Part shown: in pieces, positions 25,885 to 34,404 of the stretch
How the letters are laid out: every line of letters begins with the position of its first letter
Numbering within the stretch: position 1 is the first letter of the stretch
Source: JAJYLM01 sp964547905
GTDB lineage: Bacteria; JAMCPX01
Assembly (NCBI GenBank): GCA_964547905.1
Contig: CAZJPN010000007.1
Coordinates: forward strand, 35,547-99,546
Direction of reading: 5' to 3'
Length of the DNA stretch: 64,000 bases
Translations under genes and position numbers: made by a program
Notes under the pieces: model-generated
The model's input: the letters and a program-made list of their open reading frames with translations, nothing else
What the model was told of the DNA's origin: nothing
The model's database searches: none

Positions 25885-26775
25885 TTACTTAATAATCCTT
25901 TGTTTTAAATTCTCGCGCACTTGCTCCCTTTTTTCTGACACCTGCATCCACATATCTCTTGCCATAAAGGAACTTCTGACAAATGGTGATGCCTTGACCA
26001 CGGTAAACCCAAGCGTATATCCATATTCCTCAAGCATCTTAAAGATCTCGGGATGAACATAGGTTGTAACATCTTCGTTTTCAGGTAATGGCTTTAAGTA
26101 CTGGCCTATCGTCAGTACATCGCATCCGGTCTTCTTGATGTCATACATCAGTTCTTTTATCTCATTGATATGTTCTCCAAGACCAAGCATAAAACCGGAC
26201 TTAGTTATCGTATGCCCGTTGATATGCTTTATCGTTTCAAGTACGGATAGGCTTGTGTAATAATCCGATAAAGGCCTTATGCCCGGATATAACCGCTTGA
26301 TTGTCTCAATATTGTGGGCAATGATGTCCGGAGATGTTTCTACTATCAATTTTATAAGTTCCTCACTCCCGTTAAAATCGGGTATCAACACCTCAACATG
26401 TATATCGTTGTATCTCAGGGTACGGATTACCTTTACAAATTGATATGCCCCATTATCCTCAAGATCGTCTCTTGTTACGGATGTAACCACGGTGTAATCC
26501 GTACCAATCCATTTTAATACACCAAGTATTTTTTTATGTTCGTATTCATCTACCTTTTCAGGAAGGCCTTTTTCTACTCCGCAGAATCTACACTGCCTTG
26601 TACACTGCCTGCCAAGGATCATAAAGGTAATCTCCCCGCGGCTATAGCATGCCCATCTGTTCGGGCATAAAGCACTCTCGCAAACCGTATTTACATGATG
26701 CTGCTCGATATAATCCGCCATGGGCTTTATGCTATTCTCGTTGTATCTTATGTTAATCCAATCGGGCATTGTCAT
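25885..26775 (-). CDS. lipA: Lipoyl synthase
   Basis: A 296-residue radical SAM enzyme that inserts two sulfurs into octanoyl groups on lipoyl domains. Both [4Fe-4S] clusters are supported: the auxiliary cluster C32, C37 and C43 in CESALCPNRWAC, and the SAM cluster C58, C62 and C65 in CTRQCRFC. VRSSFMA near the C-terminus carries the RSSF serine ligand of the auxiliary cluster. It is the last gene of the dehydrogenase operon, 8 bases after lipB. Confidence 0.96.
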   Translation of the reverse strand: MTMPDWINIRYNENSIKPMADYIEQHHVNTVCESALCPNRWACYSRGEITFMILGRQCTRQCRFCGVEKGLPEKVDEYEHKKILGVLKWIGTDYTVVTSVTRDDLEDNGAYQFVKVIRTLRYNDIHVEVLIPDFNGSEELIKLIVETSPDIIAHNIETIKRLYPGIRPLSDYYTSLSVLETIKHINGHTITKSGFMLGLGEHINEIKELMYDIKKTGCDVLTIGQYLKPLPENEDVTTYVHPEIFKMLEEYGYTLGFTVVKASPFVRSSFMARDMWMQVSEKREQVRENLKQRIIK

Positions 26776-26783
26776 AAAATTAC

Positions 26784-27437
26784 CTAAGATATGCTTCCCC
26801 TCAGAATGAATTTATCCGGCAAGTAATCAAATCTTCTTGAAAATTTTGATATAACGACATGCTTGACCATATCCATGGGAACCATCCTTTTTGTCGAAAG
26901 TGTCAAGTTTGTTATCTTCTCATTTTCAACACCGCATGTTCTTATTGTCTTAAACAGGTTGAGATCATTTGATATATTTATTGCAAACCCGTGCGTTGAT
27001 ACTTTATTATGAATTTTCATGCCGACAAAGCCGATTTTTCGGTCCGCAACCCATAGACCCGGCTCCTCGCCCTTTTTCGGCTTAAGATTAAATTTAGCTA
27101 CTACATCAGCCATGGTTTCTACAATACCGGCAAGCAGATCGACAGGCATGTTCGACACTTTCATTATCGGATATCCGACAAGCTGTCCGTTGTTATGCAC
27201 AACTGCACCTCCGCCGCGATCAGTATGAATGACAGGTATGCCCTGTTCCTTTATATATGACGTGTCAATGACGCTGTACTCATTACCATCGGAGCCGATA
27301 GTTATAACAGGGTTATGTTCTAAGAGTATAAGGGTATCATCGGCACCATGTTCGACCTCATCTCTTACCTCGCTCATAATATCTCCTGCAGAATTATAAT
27401 CCATGGTACCAAGATCGATGATGCGCAATTTTTTCAT
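26784..27437 (-). CDS. lipB: Lipoyl(octanoyl) transferase
   Basis: A 217-residue enzyme that moves octanoate from ACP to lipoyl domains. RGGGAVVHNNGQLVGYP, the lysine-containing RKIGFVGMKIHN, STHGFAINISNDLNLF and the catalytic cysteine in RTCGVENEKITNL are all present. The ATG at 27437 overlaps the lpd stop by 4 bases (ATGA); an in-frame longer reading lies wholly in lpd. With lipA it forms a dedicated lipoylation pair for the E2 encoded upstream. Confidence 0.93.
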   Translation of the reverse strand: MKKLRIIDLGTMDYNSAGDIMSEVRDEVEHGADDTLILLEHNPVITIGSDGNEYSVIDTSYIKEQGIPVIHTDRGGGAVVHNNGQLVGYPIMKVSNMPVDLLAGIVETMADVVAKFNLKPKKGEEPGLWVADRKIGFVGMKIHNKVSTHGFAINISNDLNLFKTIRTCGVENEKITNLTLSTKRMVPMDMVKHVVISKFSRRFDYLPDKFILRGSIS

Positions 27438-28846
27438 AAAACACCTTTTTTCATCGTATGCTGCGAAAGACCATCGACAGCCCATGCTGCTTCAGCCACT
27501 GCCTCTGAAAAGCTCGGGTGGGCAAAAACAGCCCGTCTTAATTCGTCAACTGTAATTTCCCCGGCAATACCCGCGGTAAATAAAGACACGAGTTCATAGG
27601 CTGACTCCCCTACAATCGAAGCACCAAGGACCCTGCCATATTTTTTATCGGATATAATTTTGATAAACCCGGAAGGCTCTCCATGTACAAGTGCCATGGG
27701 GCTGTTTGCAAGCTCGAATGTGCCTGTCTTCACATCCATGCCGGCTTCCCGTGCCGACCTTTCATCCATGCCAACCTGAGATACAGGCGGTCTCGAATAC
27801 ACAACGGAAGGTACAAGCAAAGGCTCGAAGATCTTTTGAGCACCAAGCATATTCTCCACCGCTATTATGCCCTGATGAAATGCCGCATGGGCAAGTAGCT
27901 TTATGCCGTTGACGTCTCCTGCGGCATATATGTTATCAGCACTTGTACGCATAGCCCTATTGACATCGATCCATCCTTTTGAAGTTGATACACCGACAGC
28001 ATCCAAACTCAGCTCAAGGGTGTTCGGCCTCCTGCCTGTTGCAACGAATATCCGATCTGCATTAATTGATCTGCCGTCTGTTGCTTTGCCTGAGGAAGGC
28101 TCGAGTACTAATTCCATGCCTTTGCCTGAAGATGATAAGATCCTTGTTGCTTTATGCGATAAGACTACCTCTATTCCAAGTTTTTTCATAAGATCTTTTT
28201 CATACGAACCAATGTCCGGGTCCATAAACGGCAGAAGTCTATCCATAAATTCAACGATAACAACCCTCTTTGCCCCAAACGATTTTAGTATGGTCGCATA
28301 TTCAATACCTACAGCACCACCGCCTATTATAGCCGGGCTCTCAGGTACATCCAGCATTGTAAAAATACCATCACTGGAAAAGACCCCATCAAATTGAATA
28401 CCCTCAATATCAGGCATAGAAGGACTTGAGCCGGATGCAATGAGAACAAATCTCGCACTGACGGTCTGCCTACCGTCTATTTTTAACATATGCCTGTCTA
28501 CAAATTGTGCCCTGCCTTTTATGACTTCTACCCTGTTTGAATCGAGCAGCGCCTTTATGCCTGCCCTTATGTACCCCACCACATCATTCATCCTTGATAA
28601 GGCCGATTTGAGGTTAAGTTCGTATTTTATATCCAGCCCCATATCTGTCCATTTCTCGGATGACAGTATCGGCAATGAAACCTCAAGCAATGATTTGGTC
28701 GGTATACACCCGCGGTTCGTACATACACCTCCCAGTTCATCCATTTCAATGACAGCGGTCTTTGCACCGAGCTGGGCAGCCCTTATGCCTGCTAAATATC
28801 CTGCAGGTCCTCCCCCGATTATACAGATATCATAATCCATAATCAT
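27434..28846 (-). CDS. lpdA: Dihydrolipoamide dehydrogenase (E3)
   Basis: A 470-residue FAD/NAD disulfide oxidoreductase. CIIGGGPAGYLAGIRAAQLG binds FAD, GGVCTNRGCIPTKSLL holds the redox pair C42/C47, IIGGGAVGIEYATILKSFG binds NAD, and NIYAAGDVNG is the second FAD motif. The C-terminal FAHPSFSEAVAEA carries the catalytic His-Glu pair. It reoxidises the lipoamide of the E2 encoded just upstream. Two ATGs six bases apart begin the gene (28846 and 28840); either is possible. Confidence 0.95.
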   Translation of the reverse strand: MIMDYDICIIGGGPAGYLAGIRAAQLGAKTAVIEMDELGGVCTNRGCIPTKSLLEVSLPILSSEKWTDMGLDIKYELNLKSALSRMNDVVGYIRAGIKALLDSNRVEVIKGRAQFVDRHMLKIDGRQTVSARFVLIASGSSPSMPDIEGIQFDGVFSSDGIFTMLDVPESPAIIGGGAVGIEYATILKSFGAKRVVIVEFMDRLLPFMDPDIGSYEKDLMKKLGIEVVLSHKATRILSSSGKGMELVLEPSSGKATDGRSINADRIFVATGRRPNTLELSLDAVGVSTSKGWIDVNRAMRTSADNIYAAGDVNGIKLLAHAAFHQGIIAVENMLGAQKIFEPLLVPSVVYSRPPVSQVGMDERSAREAGMDVKTGTFELANSPMALVHGEPSGFIKIISDKKYGRVLGASIVGESAYELVSLFTAGIAGEITVDELRRAVFAHPSFSEAVAEAAWAVDGLSQHTMKKGVL

Positions 28847-28879
28847 TTACCCAAAACCTCCCATTACCTATCTCTTTCG

Positions 28880-29035
28880 GAGACTGTGTTCCATTTACTT
28901 TCTCTCTCCCTCCCTTGACGGGAGGGACAAAAGGGAGGGTGAAAAATTCATTGAATACCCCCACTCTTTTATCCCCTCTCTTTCCCACCCATCCCCCGGA
29001 TGGGTACCCGCGTCGAGGGGGAGAAGTGATTTTGT
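28880..29035. repeat. Dispersed repeat R2 block, overlapping the end of the E2 gene
   Basis: Contains CCCTCCCTTGACGGGAGGG, an AAAGGGAGGGTGA arm and CCCATCCCCCGGATGGGTACC followed by GAGGGGGAGAAGT. Similar blocks lie at 31791-31955 and 52145-52228; the tail GAGAAGTNATTTTGT is shared with the last. The E2 stop codon and its last 20 or so codons fall inside this block. Confidence 0.75.
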
Positions 29036-30582
29036 GGATTATAATCTGATCTATCAACAAGTATCATGTTAGGATTTTCAATGTACTGTTTTATGGTCAG
29101 CAGGCATTGTGCCGCAGGCGCACCATCTATAATCCGGTGATCAAACGTAAGACTCAGAACCATCGTAGATACGATTTCAATCCTATCATCAATAACCCAT
29201 GGCTTTTTTGCAATCCTGCCGATACCGAGTGTCGCAGACTGTGGAGGGTTTATGATCGGCGTGAACATGTCAATGCCATAAGCACCGAGATTGGTAAGCG
29301 TAAAAGTGCCTCTTGATAATTCTTCGAAGGTAAGCCTTCCTGACTTTGCCCTTTCAATAAGGTCTTTTGATTCTCTGGAGATCTGTACAATACTCTTTCT
29401 GTCGGCATACGCAATAGCAGGCACTATTAATCCGCCTTCGATGGCAACGCCAATCCCCATATTCACAACATGATAAATCCTGATCCCGTTTTCCTCCCAT
29501 GAGGCATTTGTTAGAGGATGCTTTTTTACAGCCATTGCAACAAGCTTAACAAGTATGTCGTTTATCGTTATCTTATCCGACGGATAGTCAAGAGATAGAG
29601 CATTTTTCAGTTTGATAATTTCATCGGCAACGGCCTCCATACCAAGGGTTACCGGCGCAGCCGTCCTTGCGCTGTAGCTCATTCTGTCTGCCACAGCACT
29701 TCTGAGATCCGTAAGCGGCAGCAATGTTGACTGTTCATTCCCACCCTCTTTCGCCGGAGCTGCTGAAGATTGATACATGTTGATGACATCCTGTGCATAT
29801 ATTTTCCTATCGCCTGTTGATTGTGCTACCTGCTGCATGGCTATGCCATGTTCCTGTGCAAGTCTTTTTGCATAAGGCGTTGAGGGCATATCTGTAGGGG
29901 CAGGTTTAAAACCTGCCCCTACCTTGATATCAGAATCTTCTCCATTAACACCTTCTGATTTATCTAGCTTAAAGTTCGTTATGTCTGCCTCCGTGATCCG
30001 GCCTCCGGGTCCTGTACCTTTTACTCTCGCAAGATCTATACCCATTTCTTTTGCAAGCCTTTTTGCAGCAGGGCTTGCCTTAACCTTGCCCAATTTTTCC
30101 CCGTCCTCTCGCGGTAGTCCCCCCTCTTCCCCCTTTAGTAAAGGGGCGGGGTACCCGAGCGGAGCTTGGGTCGGGGAATTTGTCTTTTGTAAAGGAGGCT
30201 GGGTACCCATCCCAAAGATAGATTGGTGGGCTTCTACATTATTATTTCTATTATCGTAAGGGGCTTTTGATATTGTTTGCTCCGGCTGTGTTACAGTTTT
30301 ATCGATCTCATAGACAGGGGGGGTTATCTCAGGAAGTATTTCATCCTTATCTCCCATAAGCCCTACAATGCCCGATACCAGTACAACAGCACCTGGCTGT
30401 GCATATATAATCCTTAAATATCCCGAAGCCTTTGCCTCGACATCTATAGTAACCTTTTCGGTAGATATCTGAAACAGCGGTTCACCTTCCTTAACAAAAT
30501 CACCTGCCTGTTTATACCATTTGATAATCCTGCCCTTTTTCATGACAAGCCCGAGCTTGGGCATCAAAATGTTGGAGATCAT
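28969..30582 (-). CDS. Dihydrolipoamide acyltransferase (E2) with two binding domains
   Basis: A 537-residue E2. Lipoyl domain at residues 1-85 with the modified lysine in ISTEKVTIDVEA. Two peripheral-subunit-binding domains follow, SPAAKRLAKEMGIDLARVKG and STPYAKRLAQEHGIAMQQVA, then the catalytic domain with LTFDHRIIDGAPAAQ (HxxxDG). Both linkers carry in-frame repeats: LPLLKGEEGG-type residues (from 30115-30215) before the first binding domain and VGAGFKPAPT (29894-29922) before the second. The last about 20 residues (NHFSPSTRVPIRGMGGKERG) come from another repeat and replace the normal end. The acyl group is pyruvate- or acetoin-derived; sequence cannot separate these. Confidence 0.92.
   Translation of the reverse strand: MISNILMPKLGLVMKKGRIIKWYKQAGDFVKEGEPLFQISTEKVTIDVEAKASGYLRIIYAQPGAVVLVSGIVGLMGDKDEILPEITPPVYEIDKTVTQPEQTISKAPYDNRNNNVEAHQSIFGMGTQPPLQKTNSPTQAPLGYPAPLLKGEEGGLPREDGEKLGKVKASPAAKRLAKEMGIDLARVKGTGPGGRITEADITNFKLDKSEGVNGEDSDIKVGAGFKPAPTDMPSTPYAKRLAQEHGIAMQQVAQSTGDRKIYAQDVINMYQSSAAPAKEGGNEQSTLLPLTDLRSAVADRMSYSARTAAPVTLGMEAVADEIIKLKNALSLDYPSDKITINDILVKLVAMAVKKHPLTNASWEENGIRIYHVVNMGIGVAIEGGLIVPAIAYADRKSIVQISRESKDLIERAKSGRLTFEELSRGTFTLTNLGAYGIDMFTPIINPPQSATLGIGRIAKKPWVIDDRIEIVSTMVLSLTFDHRIIDGAPAAQCLLTIKQYIENPNMILVDRSDYNPQNHFSPSTRVPIRGMGGKERG
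29894..29922. repeat. Perfect 29-bp palindrome in the E2 linker
   Basis: GTAGGGGCAGGTTT, one central base, then its exact reverse complement (14 + 1 + 14). Read in frame it gives VGAGFKPAPT, a peptide commonly produced by dispersed palindromes of this type in other bacteria. Confidence 0.9.
30115..30215. repeat. Dispersed repeat R2 copy in the first E2 linker
   Basis: CCCCCTTTAGTAAAGGGGCGGGGTACC and TTTGTAAAGGAGGCTGGGTACCC lie in frame within E2. The same CCTTTAGTAAAGG core occurs at 39239-39300 at the start of another gene. Confidence 0.8.
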
Positions 30583-30595
30583 ATCGTCACCTCGC

Positions 30596-30715
30596 TGTCA
30601 TTGCGAGGAGTGACGCCAAAAGCGCCACGACGAAGCAATCTACCGTGCGGAGGAATTGCTCGACCCAGCTTCGCTGTGTGCCCGCGCTCACAATTACGCT
30701 GTACTATTTTTGATA
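30596..30715. repeat. Dispersed repeat R1 between E1beta and E2 genes
   Basis: TGTCATTGCGAGGAGTGACGCC...CGACGAAGCAATC at 30596-30640, followed by a decayed half-copy (AATTGCTCGACCC...CTCACAATTACG). It fills most of the gap between the two genes. Confidence 0.8.
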
Positions 30716-30739
30716 GCACAATACCGATGCTCATTTTCT

Positions 30740-31717
30740 TCATCCCAGCATCTGCTTTACCGCAGCAGCTATGCTGTCTTCGGTCGGGTACATTACCTCT
30801 TCAAGAATAGGGGAAAACGGTATGGGACAATCCACTCCACCAAGCCTTTTGATCGGCGCATCAAGATAATCAAGCGCCTCTTCAGCAACCCGTGCCGCAA
30901 TCTCCGCACCGATACCGCCTGTACGTGCACCTTCTTCAACAGTCATAAGCCTTTTTGTTTTTTTAAGAGAGTTTATTATTGTTTCCATATCCAGAGGATT
31001 CAGGGTCATGGGATCGACAACCTCTACTTCTATACCTTCACCTGCAAGCATATCCGCGGCCATTAAAGCCTTCTTAATCATTGCAAGAACAGCCACGATC
31101 GTTATATCATTCCCCTTTCTTTTAACATCCGCCTTGCCGAACGGCAGTGTATAATCGCCGTCAGGCACTTCTCCGCCTTCGTAGTACAGCATCTTGTGTT
31201 CAAAGAAAAGTACCGGGTCATCGATCCGTATGGCTGTTTTCAGCAGACCTTTCATATCATACGGTGTAGATGGTACTGCGATCCTTATACCCGGTATATG
31301 CATGAACAGTGCTTCCGAGCTCTGGGAGTGCTGTGCACCCGCAGACAAGCCGGCACCGGACGGTGTCCGTATAACCATAGGGACCTTTGCCTGACCGCCA
31401 GTCATGAACTTTGCCTTCGCCATGGTGTTGACGATCGGGTCCATTGCATCCATAAGAAAATCCGCAAACATAATCTCTGCAACAGGTCTCATCCCTGTGA
31501 GGGCTGCACCTATTGATGCCCCGATAATCGCGTTCTCGCTTATCGGCGTATTCCGTACACGCTCGGCTCCGAATTCCTCGATAAGCCCGTCGGTAACGCC
31601 GAATGTCGCCTGCTCAAGATCTTCACCGAGCAAAAACACGGACTTGTCCCTTCTCATCTCCTCTATCAGAGCTTCCCGTATTGCATCCTTCCCTGTTATT
31701 AATCTATTCTGTGTCAT
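30740..31717 (-). CDS. 2-oxoacid/acetoin dehydrogenase E1 beta subunit
   Basis: A 325-residue transketolase-like protein. Conserved parts: FLLGEDLEQATFGVTDGL, PISENAIIGASIGAALTG with the catalytic Glu, PSGAGLSAGAQHSQSSEA, FEHKMLYYEG, and the C-terminal VDCPIPFSPILEE. With the E1 alpha subunit it forms the ThDP-dependent alpha2beta2 decarboxylase. GGGAGG precedes the ATG. The heterodimeric E1 is the type shared by acetoin and Gram-positive-like pyruvate dehydrogenases. Confidence 0.94.
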   Translation of the reverse strand: MTQNRLITGKDAIREALIEEMRRDKSVFLLGEDLEQATFGVTDGLIEEFGAERVRNTPISENAIIGASIGAALTGMRPVAEIMFADFLMDAMDPIVNTMAKAKFMTGGQAKVPMVIRTPSGAGLSAGAQHSQSSEALFMHIPGIRIAVPSTPYDMKGLLKTAIRIDDPVLFFEHKMLYYEGGEVPDGDYTLPFGKADVKRKGNDITIVAVLAMIKKALMAADMLAGEGIEVEVVDPMTLNPLDMETIINSLKKTKRLMTVEEGARTGGIGAEIAARVAEEALDYLDAPIKRLGGVDCPIPFSPILEEVMYPTEDSIAAAVKQMLG

Positions 31718-31790
31718 AATTACCTCCCTTTACTCTCAAATATCGAATATTGAACTTAAATTCCCTGTGGCCTATAAAGTGTTGTTCTCT

Positions 31791-31955
31791 TACCCCTCCC
31801 CCTTGACGCTGGTACCCATCCGGGGATTGGTGGGAAAGAGATAAGGTGAAAGTCGTTGATATTTAAGGAATTTATCACCCTCCCTTTTATCCCTCCCGTC
31901 AAGGGAGGGATAAAAAAAGTGATTGTGACACAGTCTCATCAAGGGAGGGGAAATA
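31791..31955. repeat. Dispersed repeat R2 block between E1 genes
   Basis: Two palindromic pieces, CCCTCCCGTCAAGGGAGGG and CCATCCGGGGATTGG, occupy the gap between the E1 alpha stop and the E1 beta start. ACACAGTCTCAT is shared with the copy at 52145-52228. Confidence 0.7.
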
Positions 31956-31991
31956 AGATACACTGAGATCTTGCCGCAAGATAGTTTATTA

Positions 31992-32948
31992 TTATACATA
32001 CACATCCCGCGTAAGTTCTGACGGGTCCGGCGCAGGACTTTCTGATGCGAACTTGACCGCATTCTCTATTTCTTTCAGGATCTTGTTTTCCATTGTATCC
32101 AGCTCCGTATTGTTGATCTTAAATTCCTTCAAGAGTTTTTCTTTAAAGAGCTTTATAGGGTCGCGTTTTTCCATCCATTCTTCGACCTCTTCCTTGGTCC
32201 TGTATGTTTCAGGGTCGCCGATATGATGTCCATGAAACCTATACGTCTTTGCTTCTATGAGTGTTGGTCCCTTCCCTTCCCTTGCCCTTTTAACAGCCTC
32301 TGCTACTGTGTCATAGACAGCCAGAACATCCTGACCATCAACAACAACACCCGGCATATCATAGGCCTTGGCCCTGACAGCTATATCCTTTACCTTCATA
32401 TGCTGTGCCAGCGGGGTTGCCTCACCATACAGATTATTCTCGCAGATGAATACATTCGGTAAATCCCATAAGGAAGCAAGGTTCATTGCTTCATGAAACT
32501 TGCCCTGATTTGTAGCGCCGTCTCCAAAGAATGTCAGGACAACCTTATTATTATGCTGAAGCTTGGCTGACAAAGCAGCGCCGTTTGCAACAATAATGCC
32601 TGCCGCAACAATGCCGTTCGCACCAAGACTTCCGACACTCATGTCCGTGATATGGAGGCATCCGCCCCTGCCCTTACAGCTCCCTGTTTCCCTTGCAAAC
32701 AGCTCTGCCATCATGTGATCCGTCCTTGCACCCTTCGCTATAAGATTGGCATGCCCCCTGTGGGTCGAACCTATGTAATCATCATGCTTTATGACAGCGC
32801 ACGCACCTGCTGAAACAGCCTCCTGACCCGAGCCAAGATGAACAAATCCAGGTATATTACCATCTTCAAACTGCTTTTTAACCTCTTCTTCAAACGTCCT
32901 TATCCTGAACATGACCTCATAAAGACCAAGTAAAAAAACCTTTTCCAT
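31992..32948 (-). CDS. 2-oxoacid/acetoin dehydrogenase E1 alpha subunit
   Basis: A 318-residue ThDP-binding subunit. GFVHLGSGQEAVSAGACAV, YIGSTHRGHANLIAKG, and the ThDP/metal motif GDGATNQGKFHEAMNLASLW with ICENN are intact; THRGHxHxxA and RGGCLHITD are typical. AAGGAGG stands directly ahead of the ATG. It is the first enzyme gene of the E1-E2-E3-lipB-lipA operon, downstream of an SCP2 gene and an IclR regulator gene. Confidence 0.94.
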   Translation of the reverse strand: MEKVFLLGLYEVMFRIRTFEEEVKKQFEDGNIPGFVHLGSGQEAVSAGACAVIKHDDYIGSTHRGHANLIAKGARTDHMMAELFARETGSCKGRGGCLHITDMSVGSLGANGIVAAGIIVANGAALSAKLQHNNKVVLTFFGDGATNQGKFHEAMNLASLWDLPNVFICENNLYGEATPLAQHMKVKDIAVRAKAYDMPGVVVDGQDVLAVYDTVAEAVKRAREGKGPTLIEAKTYRFHGHHIGDPETYRTKEEVEEWMEKRDPIKLFKEKLLKEFKINNTELDTMENKILKEIENAVKFASESPAPDPSELTRDVYV

Positions 32949-33038
32949 GATACCTCCTTAAAAAGCTGATTAATCTTGCTTCCTATCCGTGTCAGTCTAT
33001 AGCTCTTTAACTCCGTAATTTCTCAACTCTTAAACTTT

Positions 33039-33446
33039 TCACTCCGGCAATCCCTTTGCCTTCAGGTAATCCTTATAGAGCTTTATGCCCCTTGGCTGGA
33101 GCGAAGTTAACTTCATAATGCTTGCTATGTTGCCTTCTGTTTTGATCTTTCTCATTGAAAATGCCCAGACAACATTGAGTTTGCCAATGTAAAGGTTATG
33201 GAACACATCGATGTTCAGCTTTAAAGCAGCCTGCGGCTTCTCCGGATAGCCCTTGGTGATAACAACGTCCGTACCGGATGTGCAGTTGATTGTATAGCCG
33301 AGTCCAAGATCTATTATCTGCACACCAATAATCATGTTCAGATTTTTCCATCCTTCAAACAAAGCAGGGTCTGTCTTTGTACTCAAAAGGTACTCATAGA
33401 GAAACTCGTCTGCCTTTTGCTTATCGCTTGTATACGGAAATGCCAT
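33039..33446 (-). CDS. SCP2 sterol-carrier-like lipid-binding protein
   Basis: A 135-residue protein with an SCP2-type fold: IGVQIIDLGLGYTINCTSGTD and AALKLNIDVFHNLYIGKLN match the hydrophobic-pocket strands, and SLQPRGIKLYKDYLKAKG closes the domain. Such proteins bind acyl-CoAs or lipids. GGAGG lies 5 bases ahead of the ATG. It is between the IclR gene and E1 alpha in the same direction, so it may belong to the dehydrogenase operon. Confidence 0.8.
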   Translation of the reverse strand: MAFPYTSDKQKADEFLYEYLLSTKTDPALFEGWKNLNMIIGVQIIDLGLGYTINCTSGTDVVITKGYPEKPQAALKLNIDVFHNLYIGKLNVVWAFSMRKIKTEGNIASIMKLTSLQPRGIKLYKDYLKAKGLPE

Positions 33447-33472
33447 ACAGCCTCCTTCTAAATTTTATACTT

Positions 33473-34315
33473 TTAATCTTTAATCTTGAGTCTTGAGTCT
33501 TGAGTTCTAACCGGCTGATACCCTATATCCATGGATATATTGTTTGCAATCTGCTTAATCTTCTGGACAAGTGCCTGTATACGCTCATCCTTCCCAATAA
33601 GATTCATTGATGAAATGCTTATTGCCGCAATAACATGCCCGTCGCTCTGGAATATAGGTGCAGATATGCATACCAACCCATGAAGACTTTCTTCTCTGTC
33701 TATTGCATACCCTGCTTTTTTCACATCCTTCAATTCAGCCCTTAATTTTTCGGGCTCGACTATTGTATGCGCTGTTAATCTATCAAGCGGCATTTCAAGA
33801 AATGCGTCCAGTTCTTTATCGGACAACTGTGCCGTTAATACCTTGCCAAGTGCGGTAGAATGTGCCGGGATATTCATGCCCGTCTGTAAAATTGCCATGT
33901 AAGATGATGGCGGCTGCACATCGAGTATAATGTAGATATTCGTTCCTCTTCTTATTGCAAGATGTATAGGCTCTTGTTCTTCATTTGAAAGCCTTTCCGC
34001 CCATAACCTTGCAACGGTATGTATCTCCATACCATTCAGATATCTGAATCCAAGTTCAAAAGTCTTTATACCCAATCTGAAGGCATTATCCTTACCCTTT
34101 TCCACAATCTCATATTTAGAGAAAGTCTTTAAAAGGCCGGATATCGTACTCTTTGGATAACCCAATTTTTTGCTGATCTCTGTAACTGTTAGAACAGGAA
34201 ATATGACGAAAAGACCAAGAACCTCAAGTGCCTTTTCAAGTGAGCGATAAGGGCTATAATCATTATGCAATTCATTATTACTATAGTTTGTGTGTTCAAT
34301 AGTATTAACTTTCAT
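33473..34315 (-). CDS. IclR-family transcriptional regulator
   Basis: A 280-residue regulator. N-terminal winged helix: SLEKALEVLGLFVIF, LTVTEISKKLGYPKSTISGL. C-terminal effector domain: HLAIRRGTNIYIILD, GMNIPAHSTALGKVLTAQ, RLTAHTIVEPEKL, GYAIDREESLHGLVCISAPI. It is the only regulator beside the dehydrogenase operon and is likely its sensor of a small organic acid. The last residues (QDSRLKIKD) come from three tandem TCTTGAG units at 33484-33504, so the end of the gene has been modified. Confidence 0.92.
   Translation of the reverse strand: MKVNTIEHTNYSNNELHNDYSPYRSLEKALEVLGLFVIFPVLTVTEISKKLGYPKSTISGLLKTFSKYEIVEKGKDNAFRLGIKTFELGFRYLNGMEIHTVARLWAERLSNEEQEPIHLAIRRGTNIYIILDVQPPSSYMAILQTGMNIPAHSTALGKVLTAQLSDKELDAFLEMPLDRLTAHTIVEPEKLRAELKDVKKAGYAIDREESLHGLVCISAPIFQSDGHVIAAISISSMNLIGKDERIQALVQKIKQIANNISMDIGYQPVRTQDSRLKIKD
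33484..33504. repeat. Tandem heptamer, three TCTTGAG units
   Basis: Three exact direct copies at the 3' end of the IclR gene. They are read as the C-terminal residues of the regulator. Confidence 0.8.
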
Positions 34316-34374
34316 ATCTTACAATTAAACATATTATTATTATATTGTTATGTCAAGGAGTTTTACAAGGCTGC

Positions 34375-34390
34375 AAACCCCGTTAGAAAG
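34375..34390. repeat. Single R3 arm (AAACCCCGTTAGAAAG)
   Basis: A lone copy of the R3 terminal sequence between the IclR and papain-like genes. It is a direct repeat of 35533-35547, so the two genes between (34405-35449) are bracketed by the same sequence. Confidence 0.7.
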
Positions 34391-34404
34391 TTGGATTATA
34401 TTAC

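Noticed and set aside
28830..29060. 76-codon minus-strand ORF between E2 and lpd
   Set aside because: Lies in the R2 block and overlaps both genes; repeat translation.
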